The notes beneath the pieces are model-generated. The model had not been told where the DNA came from, made no database searches, and saw nothing but the letters and a program-made list of their open reading frames with translations. Positions 31,043 through 43,653 of a stretch of 64,000 bases of DNA are shown here, piece by piece. Positions within the stretch are counted from its first letter, which is position 1. Each line of letters starts with the position of its first letter. A program made the position numbers and the translations under genes. Origin of the DNA: Candidatus Synoicihabitans palmerolidicus (GTDB lineage: Bacteria; Verrucomicrobiota; Verrucomicrobiia; Opitutales; Opitutaceae); contig JAGGDC010000001.1 of the NCBI GenBank assembly GCA_020809425.1, positions 372,001 to 436,000 on the forward strand. The letters run 5' to 3'.

Positions 31043-32965
31043 ATGGCTCAACTCAACTCCGCCATCCCTCCCGGTCCTCTGGCCGACAAGTGGAATACTC
31101 ACAAAGCCAACCTCAAGTTAGTCAATCCGGTCAATAAACGGAAATATAAGGTCATTGTGGTCGGCGCTGGTTTGGCTGGCGCCTCGGTTGCGGCGACCAT
31201 GGCTGAACTGGGCTATAAAGTGGATTGTGTCGTGTTTCACGACAGTCCCCGTCGCGCTCACTCGATCGCCGCGCAAGGTGGCATCAATGCGGCGAAAAAT
31301 TACCAGAACGACGGTGACTGCGTTTACCGGTTGTTCTACGACACGGTCAAGGGGGGCGATTACCGTTCGCGTGAGGCCAACGTACATCGTCTGGCGGAGG
31401 TTTCGGTCAACATCATCGACCAGTGTGTGGCGCAAGGCGTGCCCTTTGCCCGCGAATACGGAGGGTTGCTCGATAACTGTTCATTCGGTGGTGCTCAGGT
31501 TTCCCGTACGTTCTACGTTCGTGGTCAAACCGGCCAGCAGCTTTTGCTTGGCGCCTACTCCGCGTTGTCGAAGATGATCGGGAGCGGTGGCGTGGTGATG
31601 CACAATAATTGCGAAATGCTGGAACTGGTGCTCGTCGATGGTCAGGCTAAGGGCATTGTGGTACGCGATCTGATATCGGGGGAAGTCACCCGTCATGCGG
31701 GCGATGCCGTGGTGCTCGCCACGGGCGGTTACGGCAATGTTTTCCATCTCTCGACCTACGCTCGCAACTCCAACGGCACTGCGGCATGGCGAGCCTATAA
31801 GAAAGGCGCGTGTTTCGCGAATCCTTGTTATACTCAGATTCATCCGACCTGCATTCCTGTTTCCGGTGATTATCAGTCGAAGCTGACGCTGATGTCGGAG
31901 TCGCTCCGTAATGATGGACGTATCTGGGTGCCGAAGAAGGCCGAAGATTGCGGCAAGGACCCGAGCACCATTCTCGAAGAGGATCGTGATTATTACCTCG
32001 AGCGAATCTACCCGAGCTTCGGTAATCTCGCGCCGCGTGATGTTTCGTCACGAGCGGCCAAGCGCATGTGTGACGAAGGCCGCGGCGTAGGCCCGACCAA
32101 GTTGGGCGTGTATCTGGATTGTGGAGATGCGATCAATCGCCTGGGGGCCGATAAGGTACGAGCCCGCTACGGGAATCTCTTCGATATCTACAAGGAGATC
32201 ACCGATGAATCGGCTTATGAGACCCCGATGCGGATCTTCCCTGCGGTTCACTACACCATGGGCGGGCTTTGGGTGGATTATAATTTGATGTCCAACATCC
32301 CGGGTCTGTTCGTGCTCGGTGAAGCGAATTTCTCGGATCACGGTGCGAATCGTCTTGGCGCCTCCGCGCTGATGCAGGGACTCGCCGACGGTTACTTCGT
32401 GGTGCCGTATACGATTGCCAACTACCTCGCCACGCAGAAACCCGGTTCCGCTCCGTCGGCGGATGATGCGGTCTTCAAAGAAGCCGCCGCCAAGGTCGAC
32501 GAGACCACCCAGCGGTTGCTCAACACCAAGGGCAAGGAAACGGGCAGTTATTTCCACAAGCGACTCGGCAAGATCATGTGGGATCACTGCGGTCTGGCTC
32601 GCACCAAGGAAGGCCTTGAAGAGGCCCTTAAAATTATACCCGAGTTGCGCGAAGAATTCTGGGCCAACGTCCATGTGTCCGGCTCGGCTGATTCACTCAA
32701 CCAAGCGCTCGAAAAGGCCGGCCGCGTGGCCGACTTCCTCGAACTCGGAGAGCTCATGTGCCGCGACGCGCTTACCCGTGAGGAAAGTTGCGGCAGCCAC
32801 TTCCGCGAGGAATACCAGTATCCCGACGGCGAGTGTAAACGTGATGACGAAAATTACGCCCACGTGGCCGCGTGGGAATATCAAGGCGAGGGCAATACGC
32901 CCAAGCGCAATGTCGAAGACCTGACTTACGAGACGGTCAAAATGAGCGTCCGCTCTTACAAGTAA
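31043..32965 (+). CDS. sdhA: Succinate dehydrogenase flavoprotein subunit
   Basis: The 640-residue subunit oxidises succinate to fumarate. It has the FAD-binding [14 protein letters not shown] near residues 39-52 and the covalent-FAD His at residue 73 in [15 protein letters not shown]. Active-site blocks HPTCIPVSG and [11 protein letters not shown] are present. Length is that of the 640-residue SdhA group found with five-helix SdhC. It is intact in a tight operon, sdhC 11 bases before and sdhB 30 bases after. Confidence 0.96.
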   Translation: MAQLNSAIPPGPLADKWNTHKANLKLVNPVNKRKYKVIVVGAGLAGASVAATMAELGYKVDCVVFHDSPRRAHSIAAQGGINAAKNYQNDGDCVYRLFYDTVKGGDYRSREANVHRLAEVSVNIIDQCVAQGVPFAREYGGLLDNCSFGGAQVSRTFYVRGQTGQQLLLGAYSALSKMIGSGGVVMHNNCEMLELVLVDGQAKGIVVRDLISGEVTRHAGDAVVLATGGYGNVFHLSTYARNSNGTAAWRAYKKGACFANPCYTQIHPTCIPVSGDYQSKLTLMSESLRNDGRIWVPKKAEDCGKDPSTILEEDRDYYLERIYPSFGNLAPRDVSSRAAKRMCDEGRGVGPTKLGVYLDCGDAINRLGADKVRARYGNLFDIYKEITDESAYETPMRIFPAVHYTMGGLWVDYNLMSNIPGLFVLGEANFSDHGANRLGASALMQGLADGYFVVPYTIANYLATQKPGSAPSADDAVFKEAAAKVDETTQRLLNTKGKETGSYFHKRLGKIMWDHCGLARTKEGLEEALKIIPELREEFWANVHVSGSADSLNQALEKAGRVADFLELGELMCRDALTREESCGSHFREEYQYPDGECKRDDENYAHVAAWEYQGEGNTPKRNVEDLTYETVKMSVRSYK

Positions 32966-32995
32966 TCAACGGAATCCACCAACCCGACACCACCG

Positions 32996-33793
32996 ATGGT
33001 AGCTGACACTTCTTCCACCAAAAACATCTCCGTCACCCTTCGGGTCTGGCGACAGAATGGACCGTCCGTCGAGGGCAAATTCGTTGATTACAAAGCAACG
33101 GATCTTAACCCGAACATGTCGTTTCTCGAGATGCTCGATGTCGTCAATGACGAGATCGAGCGCAAGGGCGAGGAGCCGATTGCCTTCGCTCACGACTGTC
33201 GCGAAGGTATCTGCGGTACATGTTCGCTCGTGATTGATGGCAAGCCTCATGGCCCGCACGAGGGGGTCGCCTCCTGCCAGACTTACGTGCGCAGTTTCAA
33301 GGACGGCGATGTGATCGTCGTGGAGCCCTACCGGGCCAAACCGTTTCCGGTGCAAAAGGATCTGATCACCGATCGCGCCGCGTTTGACCAGATTCAGCAG
33401 GCGGGTGGATTTGTGAGCGTACGGACGGGCTCAGCGTGCGATGCCAATGCAATTCCTATTCCGAAGGAAGACGCGGACCTCGCAATGGACGCCGCGGCGT
33501 GCATCGGTTGTGGGGCGTGTGTGGCGGCCTGTAAAAATGCGTCGGCCATGCTTTTTGTCGGTGCCAAGGTTTCGCAGTATGCGCTGCTTCCTCAGGGGCA
33601 ACCTGAGCGCGATAAACGCGTACTCAACATGGTGGCGAAGATGGATGAACTCGGGTTCGGCAATTGCACGAATCAATACGAGTGTTCCGCGGCGTGCCCG
33701 AAGACCATCAGCCATGACTTCATCGCCCGCATGAACAGTGATTATCTGAAGGCCTCCTTCCGGTCTGCGTTCACGGCGAAAAGCTCGGTCTGA
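32996..33793 (+). CDS. sdhB: Succinate dehydrogenase iron-sulfur subunit
   Basis: The 265-residue subunit carries electrons from FAD to the membrane. The N-terminal 2Fe-2S cluster ligands lie in [16 protein letters not shown] with a further Cys in ASCQTY. The 4Fe-4S and 3Fe-4S ligands lie in [15 protein letters not shown] and [13 protein letters not shown]. All expected cysteines are present. It is the last gene of the sdhCAB operon and is intact. Confidence 0.96.
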   Translation: MVADTSSTKNISVTLRVWRQNGPSVEGKFVDYKATDLNPNMSFLEMLDVVNDEIERKGEEPIAFAHDCREGICGTCSLVIDGKPHGPHEGVASCQTYVRSFKDGDVIVVEPYRAKPFPVQKDLITDRAAFDQIQQAGGFVSVRTGSACDANAIPIPKEDADLAMDAAACIGCGACVAACKNASAMLFVGAKVSQYALLPQGQPERDKRVLNMVAKMDELGFGNCTNQYECSAACPKTISHDFIARMNSDYLKASFRSAFTAKSSV

Positions 33794-34030
33794 TTGACAA
33801 GGTTGCGAGGGGTGTCTCCCGGTTTGAAAGGACAGGGGCGGTGTCGCCCGCTATTTGAAGTGGAGTCCTTGATCCGAGTGTGGAGCTCGGTTAATGGGGA
33901 CTTGGGATGCCATCTCAATTGGCGATGAGTCTACTTGGGGCGCGTCGGATCGTTTAAATCGAGACCGATTGGGTTTGGGGGTGATTGTTGAAGTAATAGC
34001 GGGGTCTGGAGGCTCCCATGCCTGAACCCT

Positions 34031-34816
34031 GTGCACGGACCCAGCATCATCATCCCGACGTTGAACGAAATGCGACGTCTGCCCGAGACATTGGTGCGAG
34101 CGCAAAGTGCGTGGCCAGACGCGGAAGTGGTGGTGGTTGATGGGGGCAGTACTGATGCCACATTGGCACTGGCGCGCAGGCATGGAGCCAAAGTACTGGA
34201 GTCCGCACCAGGCCGAGGACTGCAGATGCGAGCGGGCGCGAAGGTGGCGAGTCGGGAGTGGTGGTTGTTTCTGCACGCCGACACCTGGGTGAGCGCCAAG
34301 ACGGCCCGAGTGGCGGATCGGTATTACCGGGACTCGCGTGCACGGTTGGCCACTTTTCGGCTTTGTTTTGATTCCGAGCATTGGGTATTGTGGTGGAGCT
34401 AGTGGTTTACTCGATTCGACACGGTTTTCACGCGATTTGGAGACCAAGGAATCCTGATTCGAGCGGACTATTATCACCAGTTGGGGGGATTTGAGCCGTG
34501 GCCGCTGTTTGAAGATGTTGATCTGTTGCGCCGAGCGCGGCGGGTGCGGCGAGTAGATTCGTTGGCCGCAACCGTGACGACGTCGGCGCGGCGGTTTCTG
34601 GCCCATGGCCCCTTTCGTCAGCAATTGCGCAACGGTTGGCTGATGTGGGGGTTTCTGAGTGGGGCTGACCCCCATCAACTGGCTCGTGCTTACTCGGCGT
34701 CGCGATCGAACCCCCAGCCGTCCAATACCATTTCCCATGCATCCAAAATTTCCGCATGTATGGTGTCTCGGATTGAGCCTGTGGGCGCTATCGACCGGGC
34801 TGGCCGCGCAGATTGA
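34031..34816 (+). pseudogene. Glycosyltransferase family 2 (TIGR04283-like), in-frame TAG
   Basis: The N-terminal half has the GT2 strand and DGG motif: SIIIPTLNEMRRLPETL and VVVDGGSTDATLALA. Then LFLHADTW supplies the metal-binding HAD. A TAG at 34400-34402 stops it, and the same frame resumes with GDQGILIRADYYHQLGGFEP and FEDVDLLRRARR, the acceptor side. Without the stop it would be about 240 residues. The open frame runs on past the next gene start at 34737, so its own stop is probably also altered. The enzyme transfers a sugar from a nucleotide sugar; the acceptor is unknown. Confidence 0.8.
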
Positions 34817-35322
34817 TCACCGCGAGTTGACCGCGAGTTGAGTGAGCACGTACGGGCAGGACACGTGGACTATGCCGCGTTAAAAGCAGACGCCCGTTTG
34901 GACCACTACTTGAGCAAACTGGAAGCGACTGATCCGGAGAGTTTGCCCACTGAAATTGCGCGATTGGCTTATGGGATTAACGCCTACAACGCGTATACCC
35001 TGCGGCTGGTGGCGGACGCTTACCCGATCGATAGTATCCATGATTTCGGCACAGGAGGAAGGATCATTGGATTTCTCATAAAGCGGACCCCGTGGGACAT
35101 TCCCGTGGCGCGGATCGGGGGACGGGAACTGACTCTGAACCAGATTGTGCACGATGTGTTGCGGAAGCGGTTCAAGGAGGATTTTGGCGGGAACGATGCG
35201 GCCCTATTACGGTGGGTTGCACGGTGGGCGCCCCGGTCAGTCGCGGAAGATTTGCAGGCGAATGCACTGACGGGGCGCTGTCGTTCAGTGACTATGATTG
35301 GTCATTGAACGGGGTCGAATAA
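34737..35322 (+). pseudogene. DUF547 exported protein broken by an 11-bp duplication and a 1-base loss
   Basis: The ATG at 34737 gives a signal peptide (MHPKFPHVWCLGLSLWALST). An 11-bp tandem duplication at 34819-34840 shifts the frame into TGA; removing one copy joins DHREL to SEHVRAGHVDYAALK. The DUF547 core follows (LAYGINAYNAYTLRLVADAY, TPWDIPVA, LTLNQIVHDVLR). Near 35279 a C is missing and the frame ends early, whereas the other frame gives the usual ending SFSDYDWSLNG. The whole protein would be about 190 residues. DUF547 proteins often sit beside TIGR04283 glycosyltransferases, as here. Confidence 0.85.
34819..34840 (+). repeat. 11-bp tandem duplication (ACCGCGAGTTG x2)
   Basis: Two exact adjacent copies lie at 34819-34829 and 34830-34840. 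One copy restores the DUF547 reading frame. Because 11 is not a multiple of three the duplication itself is the inactivating mutation. Confidence 0.9.
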
Positions 35323-35329
35323 GGCGGAC

Positions 35330-36713
<1,384 letters not shown>

Positions 36714-37980
36714 GGCGGCGTCAAGCGGCTAGTGCACAGTCCTTTTGTATAATAATAGCATGAAAGACTTCAGCGGGAGACTGTCCGTCGAGCCCGATGC
36801 GAGGGAGATTATTGAGTAGCCACTCCGCTTTGGCGATTTGGCCTTTGGTGACGGTGTTAAAGTCGATGACTTTAGGGAAGTATTCCCGGATCAGACCGTT
36901 GATATTCGCGACCGCACCGCGCTGCCAAGGGCTGTGTGGATTGCAGAAGTAGACCGCCACTTTTGTGGCAAGGGAGAAGGCGGCATGTTGGGCCATTTCG
37001 CGGCCGTTGTCGTAGGTGAGGGTCTTGCCAGGTGGGCGGGCAGGCGTTTGAAGGCCCGGATGAGAGCGCGGGCGACGCTGATCGCGTTTTTGGCGCCGCC
37101 CAACGGGACGATCATCACGTAGCGGGAGACCCGTTCGGTGATGACCAAAATGGCGGTGCGATTGCTCGCACCCATGACCAAGTCGGCCTCCCAGTGTCCG
37201 GGCACCTCCCGGCGCTCCACCTCAGCGGGTCGCTCGCCGATATTGATCGCGCCCGACAACTGGCCCGAGAGCTTGCCCTTGGCGCGGGGGGGCGGGACTG
37301 CGCCGGGGCTTCTTGCGCCGCAAATAAGCGATCAACTCCTTCTTAACGGAGCCTTTGGAGTGGACGTAGATGAAGTCGTAGATGGTTTCGTGGCTCACGC
37401 GTCGGGTCAGATCAAGGCCATGACGTCGTCTCAAGGCGACTTCGATTTGCTGGGGCGTAGCGCCGGTGGCAAAAAGGGTCAGCACCTCGTCGCGCAAGGC
37501 GGGCGTGTCGGCGACTTTGTTGCGCGCGGCGCACTTGGGCCGACGGCAAGCGCGAGTCTGCGCATCCATGCCGCTGTAGCTGTTGCGCCCGCCGTTGCGG
37601 GTGATCTCGCGATTGACCACCGAGGCGTCGCGGCCGAGGGCGGCGGCAAGCTGAGCGCCGCTTTTGCCCTGGGCCCTGGGCCAAACCGGCATGAATCGCC
37701 TCGCGTTCCTTGGCGGTGATGCGCCGTTGTATTTTGTCACCACTCCAAATCCTCCGCTCTGCGCCCACGACGCCAGCGCGGAGTTTTTCCCAGAGAAAGA
37801 GGACGACCGGCCCGGTCGTCCTCTTTCTCTGATTTGTGTATAGCTGCTCACCGCTCCCTTCCGCAACCTCAATCCCGCCAATCATCAATCCCAATATCAA
37901 ACGTATAGTATTCATTATAGTGCATTAGGAGAAAGGGAACCACTCCCTCTCAGCCTGTGCACTCAGTGTTGGACTGCGGC
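36714..37980 (-). mobile_element. IS30-family element, copy A (full length, inactive)
   Basis: The element carries an IS30 transposase on the minus strand and ends in imperfect inverted repeats of about 26 bases sharing AGTGCACAG (36732-36740 and 37955-37963). The outer right border GCCGCAGTCC is shared with two other copies, which fixes that end at 37980. The left end is set by the amtB frame. No clear target duplication. amtB on one side and a DUF3817 gene on the other are different genes, so DNA has been lost or rearranged. Confidence 0.85.
36721..37745 (-). pseudogene. IS30 transposase, copy A, frameshifted and lacking catalytic Glu
   Basis: The helix-turn-helix (SGAQLAAALGRDASVVNREI) and the rve core (HWEADLVMG with the first Asp, AKWPNMPPS region with the second) are readable in three frames. 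The third catalytic residue should be Glu in RGAVENINGLIREYFPK, but the sequence encodes RGAVANINGL, a Glu-to-Ala change. A 7-bp tandem repeat (CCCAGGG twice) shifts the frame in the N-terminal domain; the same repeat is in copies B and C. More shifts lie near 37270 and 37030. Confidence 0.88.
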
Positions 37981-38261
37981 CAGTTTTGATTCCACGACGA
38001 ATGGTCCGAACGGGAGCAGGGCGCCGAGGATGATTAGGGCAGTGCGGCGCAGGGGCCAGCTGTCCTCTGTGAGATGGGCTTGCAGGGCGGCGGCGCAGAG
38101 AGCGAGGAAGAGGACGCCGTGGGCCATACCCACGATTTTGACCGCGAGAGGTTGCCGGCGAAATACTTCAAGGGCATGGCGATGAAGACGAGGATCACAA
38201 AGGACCAGCCTTCACAGAGACCGAGGATACGAACACGACCGAGAGCGGTGGAGATATTCAT
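37963..38261 (-). pseudogene. DUF3817 membrane protein, frameshifted
   Basis: The start at 38259-38261 gives STALGRVRILGLCEGWSFVI. Near 38145 the frame shifts between KYFAGN and AVKIVGMAHGVLFLALCA; the rest gives two more helices (AALIILGALLPFGPFVV) and runs through the IS30 end to a stop inside the element. DUF3817 proteins are about 95-residue, three-helix membrane proteins of unknown role. The start overlaps the upstream DUF1275 gene by four bases, so they form an operon. Confidence 0.75.
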
Positions 38262-38920
38262 GCGACGGGGAACGTAGGAGTCCGGACACGTTTGGCGATG
38301 GAGAAGGATAGTCCCCCCAAAATGTAGACAGCACCGGTAAACTGGAGCAGTGGCCAAGATTTATGGAAATGAGCCAGGCTGCCGCAGGTGGCACCGATAA
38401 AGAAAGAAACGGTGAGCAGGAGGGGAATCGTCATTTTTCACGGAGCGATGGAGTGACCACGCAGGCGCAGGCGCATGCCGAGCGCGATGCCGAGATCGGG
38501 GAGGATACCCGTCACGTGAGTTGTGCGCAGGACCATGCCTAGGTAGCGGGAGGCGAGCGCGTTTTGCAGACCGCAGGCGAGTCGAGACGGGGTGGGTTGG
38601 TCGGGAGAACCCCGGCAACGATCAGCAAGGTGCCCATGACGGACAGCATCCGGTCGTAGGGGCGTTCGACCTCGATGAATAAGAAAACCGGAGGCGGTGG
38701 CCCCTAGGACGAAGCAGAGGGTGGCGGCGGTAACTCGTCCCATGTCGGCAGCGAAGTCGTGGGCGGGGTCGACCAATCCACTGGCAATCCGGGACAAGTC
38801 GCCGGTTAGGTGGCTGACGGAGGTGCCGGCTTCCACGAGAAACGTCACGTTGATGACCGACGCGCCGAAGGCGAGGGCACAACCGCCAAGAAGAACGAGT
38901 TTGGGGTTGAGCTGATGCAC
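38258..38920 (-). pseudogene. DUF1275 (YoaK-like) membrane protein, two shifts and a stop
   Basis: A YoaK-like membrane protein begins QLNPKLVLLGGCALAFGASV and has GTSVSHLTGDLSRIASG near its start. The frame shifts near 38669 into ERPYDRMLSVMGTLLIVAGV and back near 38590 into RLACGLQNALASRYLGMVLR. A TGA at 38438-38440 then falls after RGHSIAP, where a Trp codon is likely, and the last helix (TIPLLLTVSFFIGATCGSLA) follows. Total about 220 residues, the usual size. Function unknown. Confidence 0.78.
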
Positions 38921-38937
38921 GGAGGGTCGCGGATGGA

Positions 38938-39348
38938 TCAGTTCGGGTTATTTTCCCAGAGTCGAGGGGTGGCGAATTCAAGGCTGTTGCCGGCGGGGTC
39001 GCGCAAGTAGATCGATTGCGCGCCGTTTTGCCATGTTTGCTCGTGTTCGATGGCGACACCGGAAGCGACGAGGCGTTCGCGCCAGCCGGCGAGGGCGGAT
39101 TTTTCGACGGCCCAACAGACATGTTCGGCGCCGTGGCTGCCGTGGCAGGGGATGCCGTCCGGGTGGCACAGTTCCGTGGAGGCGGGGTTGAAGATCAGAA
39201 TCATGCTCGCACCGCAGTGGAAAAAGAGGTGGCGCCCTTCCTCCTGCGAGTGAAGCTCGAAGCCGAGGACGTCGGCGTAGAAGTGATGAGCGGCGTTGAG
39301 GTCCTCGGCGTAAAGGCACGTCTCGAGGATGTGAAGTGGTGCGGGCAT
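38938..39348 (-). CDS. VOC-superfamily (glyoxalase/bleomycin-resistance fold) protein
   Basis: A 136-residue single-domain VOC protein: LETCLYAEDLNAAHHFYADV, EHVCWAVEK, and the closing SIYLRDPAGNSLEFATPRLW with the metal-binding Glu. Such proteins are metal-dependent lyases, dioxygenases or binding proteins; the substrate is unknown. I chose the ATG at 39348. The gene is intact. Confidence 0.85.
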   Translation of the reverse strand: MPAPLHILETCLYAEDLNAAHHFYADVLGFELHSQEEGRHLFFHCGASMILIFNPASTELCHPDGIPCHGSHGAEHVCWAVEKSALAGWRERLVASGVAIEHEQTWQNGAQSIYLRDPAGNSLEFATPRLWENNPN

Positions 39349-39499
39349 GAGGCCGAGCCTGCGAACGGGCAGCGGTTGGAGCAAGGTTAGCCAGCGGCGG
39401 GCGGTCTACCGGTTGAACTTGGGCATCGAACCGCACCAGGACTTCATGGAGCGCGATGCGGTGGTCCCCAACGCCACGTTGGAGGCTCCTCAAGGGGTC

Positions 39500-39945
39500 T
39501 TGGTAGCGTAGATGCGTTGAAGGTAGTCGGGTGGGTGTGCCGAGCCACTTTAGTGCGGCGGACTCGTTTCGGAAGACTTCGATGTGGTGGGGATCGTCGC
39601 GACCCAAGACGGCATACATCCGGGCGAGACCAAACGTGAGGTCATTGGAAACGAGAATGGCGGCGTGACTTTTGCGTCTGTTGCGCTAGGCGAGATCGGC
39701 CATTTTTTTCAGCCCCATGGAGGTCACTGCGGAGGTGTCTGCGGACCGCAGGTCGCAGAGTTCCCGGTAGTCCGGATGATACGCTGAAGATTTGAAATAG
39801 GTGCGGTAGCAGGAGAGGGCGATGGAGTCGTCGATATTCCCCGTCCCAGTGGAAACGACGATACCCAGATGGGGGTCCTGTGAAACCTGATGTTCGTGGT
39901 GGATGACACAGAGCCGATTGACTTCGGGTGGGGGCGGATTGCGAA
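39500..39945 (-). pseudogene. SpoIIAA/STAS-like regulatory protein, in-frame TAG and unclear start
   Basis: One frame reads LGIVVSTGTGNIDDSIALSC, YHPDYRELCDLRSADT, then TAG at 39686-39688 after MADLA, and goes on with AAILVSNDLTFGLARMYAVL and IEVFRNESAALKWLGTP. The pattern (strand, DLR turn, helix, FGLARMY, FR--EALxWL) matches SpoIIAA-like domains common in Planctomycetes and Verrucomicrobiota. A Gln (CAG) would fit the stop. No ATG is visible at the beginning, and the frame runs on past the domain end, so both ends may be altered. About 140 residues. Confidence 0.6.
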
Positions 39946-40007
39946 CGTGTTAGGTATGTCCGTCCCTCAATCGGCCGTTGGGGCCGAAAATTAAGGGCTA
40001 AATTAAA

Positions 40008-43000
40008 CTATGCGAGTTGACTCCCGGGAACGTATACATCGATGCGGGCGATGACAGGCTGCCGTTGCAGCAGAGCGGTACTGGTGGCGAGATCGAGTTG
40101 GTGGCCGTCCCGCAATGGCGCGGGCGTCTCGGGGTTGGTGTAAGTGACGCGGAAACGAGACGTATCGTCTGTGGTCAGGTGATAGACCACGGGCACCCCG
40201 GTGAAGGTAAACCCCAAGGAAGAGGTGGGCAGGGTGAGCGCGGTCTCGCCGCCGGATGGATGGGGGTAGATCAAGGTAGAAGGGGATGCAGAAAACTCAT
40301 GGACGCGCAGAAACGTCGGTTGGAACGCGATACGCCCGTCGGTGATGCGCACCCCGAGTTCGCCGAAACGAGTGAGGATTTCCTCCTTCACCTGACCGGT
40401 CATGCCTGGCTGTTGGGCACCGGAGTGTCCGGGAGTGTGGGAGTAGGGGTCGGTGGGAAAGGCTCCGAACGTGGTGGGCTGGTGATTGAAGCCGAGACCG
40501 TCGCGCACATCGTAGTAGGCGCGGACTATCTCGGGGACGGCGGAAGATTTGGAGTCTTGGGCGGCCTGCAGGCTTTCCTGAACGGCGAGGAGCAGTTTGG
40601 CGACCATGTGCCAGTAGACGCAGCCCAGGCCCTCGAATCCGAACATGGTGCCGCTACGGCCGGTGAATTCGCGATGGCGAAACACGGATTCGTAGATGGC
40701 GTGAACTTGATCCGTGGCCGAGGTGACAGCGGAGGACCATCGAGGATTGATGGCCAATTGGTCGAGCCGTGCATCGAGGGCCGCGGCATTGACGAGGTCG
40801 GGGTGGAACTTAAGGGCTCCGGACGGATCGGTTTCAACGAGACTGGAGTCCCTGGCATCGAGCAATGCTCGGAAGAGCGGGCAAGCGTCTCCTTGGTCGG
40901 GGGGGATGATGTTGCGGGCGAGGAAGCGGGGCAGCTCCCGATCCGGGTAGAGCAAGTAGGTGTTGAGGTCGGGCCGATGCAGGTTGCTGGCGCGCAGGTC
41001 GTGGAGGAGTTGCACGACCTCGGCGGGGAGCAGCAAGCCGGAGCTGAGGATGGCCACCTGGCCTTCGAGCATGGGCGGGATGTGGGAGAGCAGAAGGCCG
41101 GGTGGTTGGGCAGGCTCGTCGATGAACTCGAGCAGATTATAGGAGTGGAACAGGCCGTCGGGGCGGCGGTTGCTGCGCAAACTGTGGTCGACGAAGGCAA
41201 GGGCGTCCGTGAACAGACGTGTGAGCGCGGAAGGGGTGACGGTGGTGGTGGTGGGGTCGGCGGCGGCGTAGACGGCGACGCGGTGAGTTTCACCGGCGGT
41301 GGAAAGTGCGTCGGTGAGAGCGCGACGCTGGGGTGAAGTGAAGCTGGGTTTATCGAGCCAGTCGCGATGGTCGGCGAGGATCCGGGCGATAGACATGGTG
41401 AGGGTCGCGACTGGGGAGGATACTTCAACACCATCGGGTAGCCAGGGCGGGAAGGAGAGCGTCCTGCACGTGGCGCAGCAGGCGGCGCAGGTAGGCGAGG
41501 GTAACGACGGACACCCCATAGCCAACGAGGGCGTTGTTGGCGTCGTTCCATTCAGGGCGCTGGGTGTTCATCCAGATGCCGCCTCCGGGGATGAAGTGGG
41601 TGAGGCGGACGAGCACGACGACGGGGAGCTTTTCGGTGAAGTTGACGTGATGGACGCCACCGAGAGGAGACGGGCGTCGGCGCCGATTTCGTCGACGCAA
41701 GTCAGGGTGGCGCGGTGGTGGTCCTCGGTGAACGTGATCGTTTCGCGAGGATTGCGGAGCAAAGCGGCGTAGTCGGCGAGTTGATACGGGACGTCGGCCG
41801 AAGCGAAGGCGGGGGTGTGCAGGAGGGTGGGCAGGTAGTCCGGATGGAAGCGATGGGACCACTCCAGAAGTTTGAGGAGGTAGACGACCTGATGGTCGCC
41901 CCAGTAGCCGATGGAGGCCCATGGGTCGTCGGATTCGGGAGCTTCCCATTCGATGCCGGTTCGAGTGATGCGGTAGGGATTATAACCGTGGGCGGTGGAA
42001 GCGTTGAAGAATTTGGCGATGACGGCAGGAAGGAAGTCGGGGTAGCTGAGGCAAAGGGCCTCCCAGTTTTGTAAAATGTCACGCCAGTTGCCCTCGTAAG
42101 CGAGCAGGCCGCGGCCCTGAGTATCCAGGATACGGATACGGAATCTATTCCATGGGCGACTGGGGTCGCCATGGCGACGACTGAAGGAGAGCGGCAGGTA
42201 TTCGGTGGCGATACAAGTCAGGTCGATGTCATCTAGAGGAGAGATGAGGGTGAGCAGTTCGGCGCGGGACAGACGGGCGGGGAGGCTGGAGAGAAGAGTC
42301 TTATGTCTGGTGGCGACGGCGCGGTTGTGAGTGGAAACGTAGGCGGAGAAATCGGCTCCCGGCAGGTGATGTCCGTCGAGGAAAGTGCCGCCGCGCATAA
42401 CGTTGAAAAGCGTGTTCGCGAAGTGGTGAGCGCTGGCGGTTTCATCGCCCGTCGTTTGCACTCCGTCGGCAGAACCCACGAGTCGACGCAGTTGTTCCGT
42501 GGCAGTGACCTCGGCGGCGGCGAGGATGGTGGCGGCCTGGGCATCGTCCGCTTGCTGTTGGTGCGCGACGATGGCGGATTGACTGAGTTTGGTGTCCGCG
42601 ACGAAGCACCATTCTTCGGTGGTTTGAGGGGGGATTTCGAGATGAGTGGCGAGGAGGTAGGCGTGGCGCAGGCCACGGCAGTGTGGCTCGTTGACCGGAT
42701 CGACGCCGGCGCGAAAAGCGGGAATTTGGCGGTCGGTCAGCAGGACGGAGGCACCGGGAAGTCCGCGAGACCAGACGATGGCTGCGTGCAAAGTTTCCAT
42801 CGGTTCGGCGCGGTCGATGATGGTGGCACTCAGGGAGAAGACGGCGAAGGGAGAATCGGTAGATCGGCGAGCGACTTTGTAGGCATCGACCAGATTGCTG
42901 CTGGTGCTTTGGAGGCGCTGTGAGGTGTCGGAGGGCAGGAGGTTTCGCAGACCGTCGAGCACGCGGACCCTGACGTGGGAATGGGTGCAGTTCTGCAAGG

Positions 43001-43472
43001 AGCAGCGGCGAATGAAGCCGTGAGTGTCAGCGGTGGACCATCCGTAGCTGAAGATCAGGCCGAGGTCGCGATGTTCTTCCTCAAACCAGAGCCGATCGCC
43101 CTCGATGCTTTTGTACAGCCGGCGAGTGATGGCAGGCAGGTGGGATTGATGGGGCGCAAACGGTTCCCAGAGGATTTTGCCGGAAGGGGAGGCGACGGCC
43201 AGTACGGTGACGGGCCCGATGAGCCCGGCGTTGTCATAGATGCGGTCGACGGTTTGGTAGGGAAACAGGGCTCCCTCGGCGTCGCGGCGCCCGGCGGTGA
43301 GGGCTCCGTTACTGGCGACAAACATCCACAAGTCCGAGGAGCTGACCAGGTTGATAAGAAACGGCGGCAGCGTTTCGAGGTGGTCTATGCGATAGTAGCG
43401 TTGTCAGTGGAGAGTAACAAACGCGCCGGTGGGGGCGCGCAACGGGGAGGGAGCGGAGGCGAAAGAGGACAT
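40008..43472 (-). pseudogene. Very large (about 1150 aa) conserved protein, possibly carbohydrate-active
   Basis: The start ATG at 43470-43472 gives MSSFASAPSPLRAPTGAFVT. TGA at 43404-43406 interrupts TLH-stop-QRYYRIDHLETLPPF. The frame is open to about 41655, shifts into GGVHHVNFTEKLPVVVLVRL, and shifts again near 41445 into VEVSSPVATLTMSIARIL, then runs to 40008. There is no signal peptide. The middle has repeated helical, Trp-rich segments (IGYWGDHQVVYLLKLLEWSH, RPEWNDANNALVGYG) like an alpha/alpha-barrel enzyme such as GH36- or GH94-type proteins, but no catalytic motif is certain. It neighbours a LacI regulator, which favours a sugar-related role. Confidence 0.7.
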
Positions 43473-43653
43473 GATGGGACGGGACCGATCTGAGGAGGCG
43501 CCGAGCGCGGACGCGGGCGAGGCGGGATTTAAGGTAAGGGGCCCGCGATTTGATGCCGGAAAGGCAGGGCAGACGACTCCCGGGTTACTGACACCGTTTT
43601 GTAAACCGGGGTTGCGCTTGCGAGGCGGAGCCAGGGTGACATGGTGGGGTCTC

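Noticed and set aside
40017..41336. 439-codon plus-strand ORF opposite the large protein
   Set aside because: Gly/Val/Glu-rich shadow; the opposite strand gives the coherent protein.
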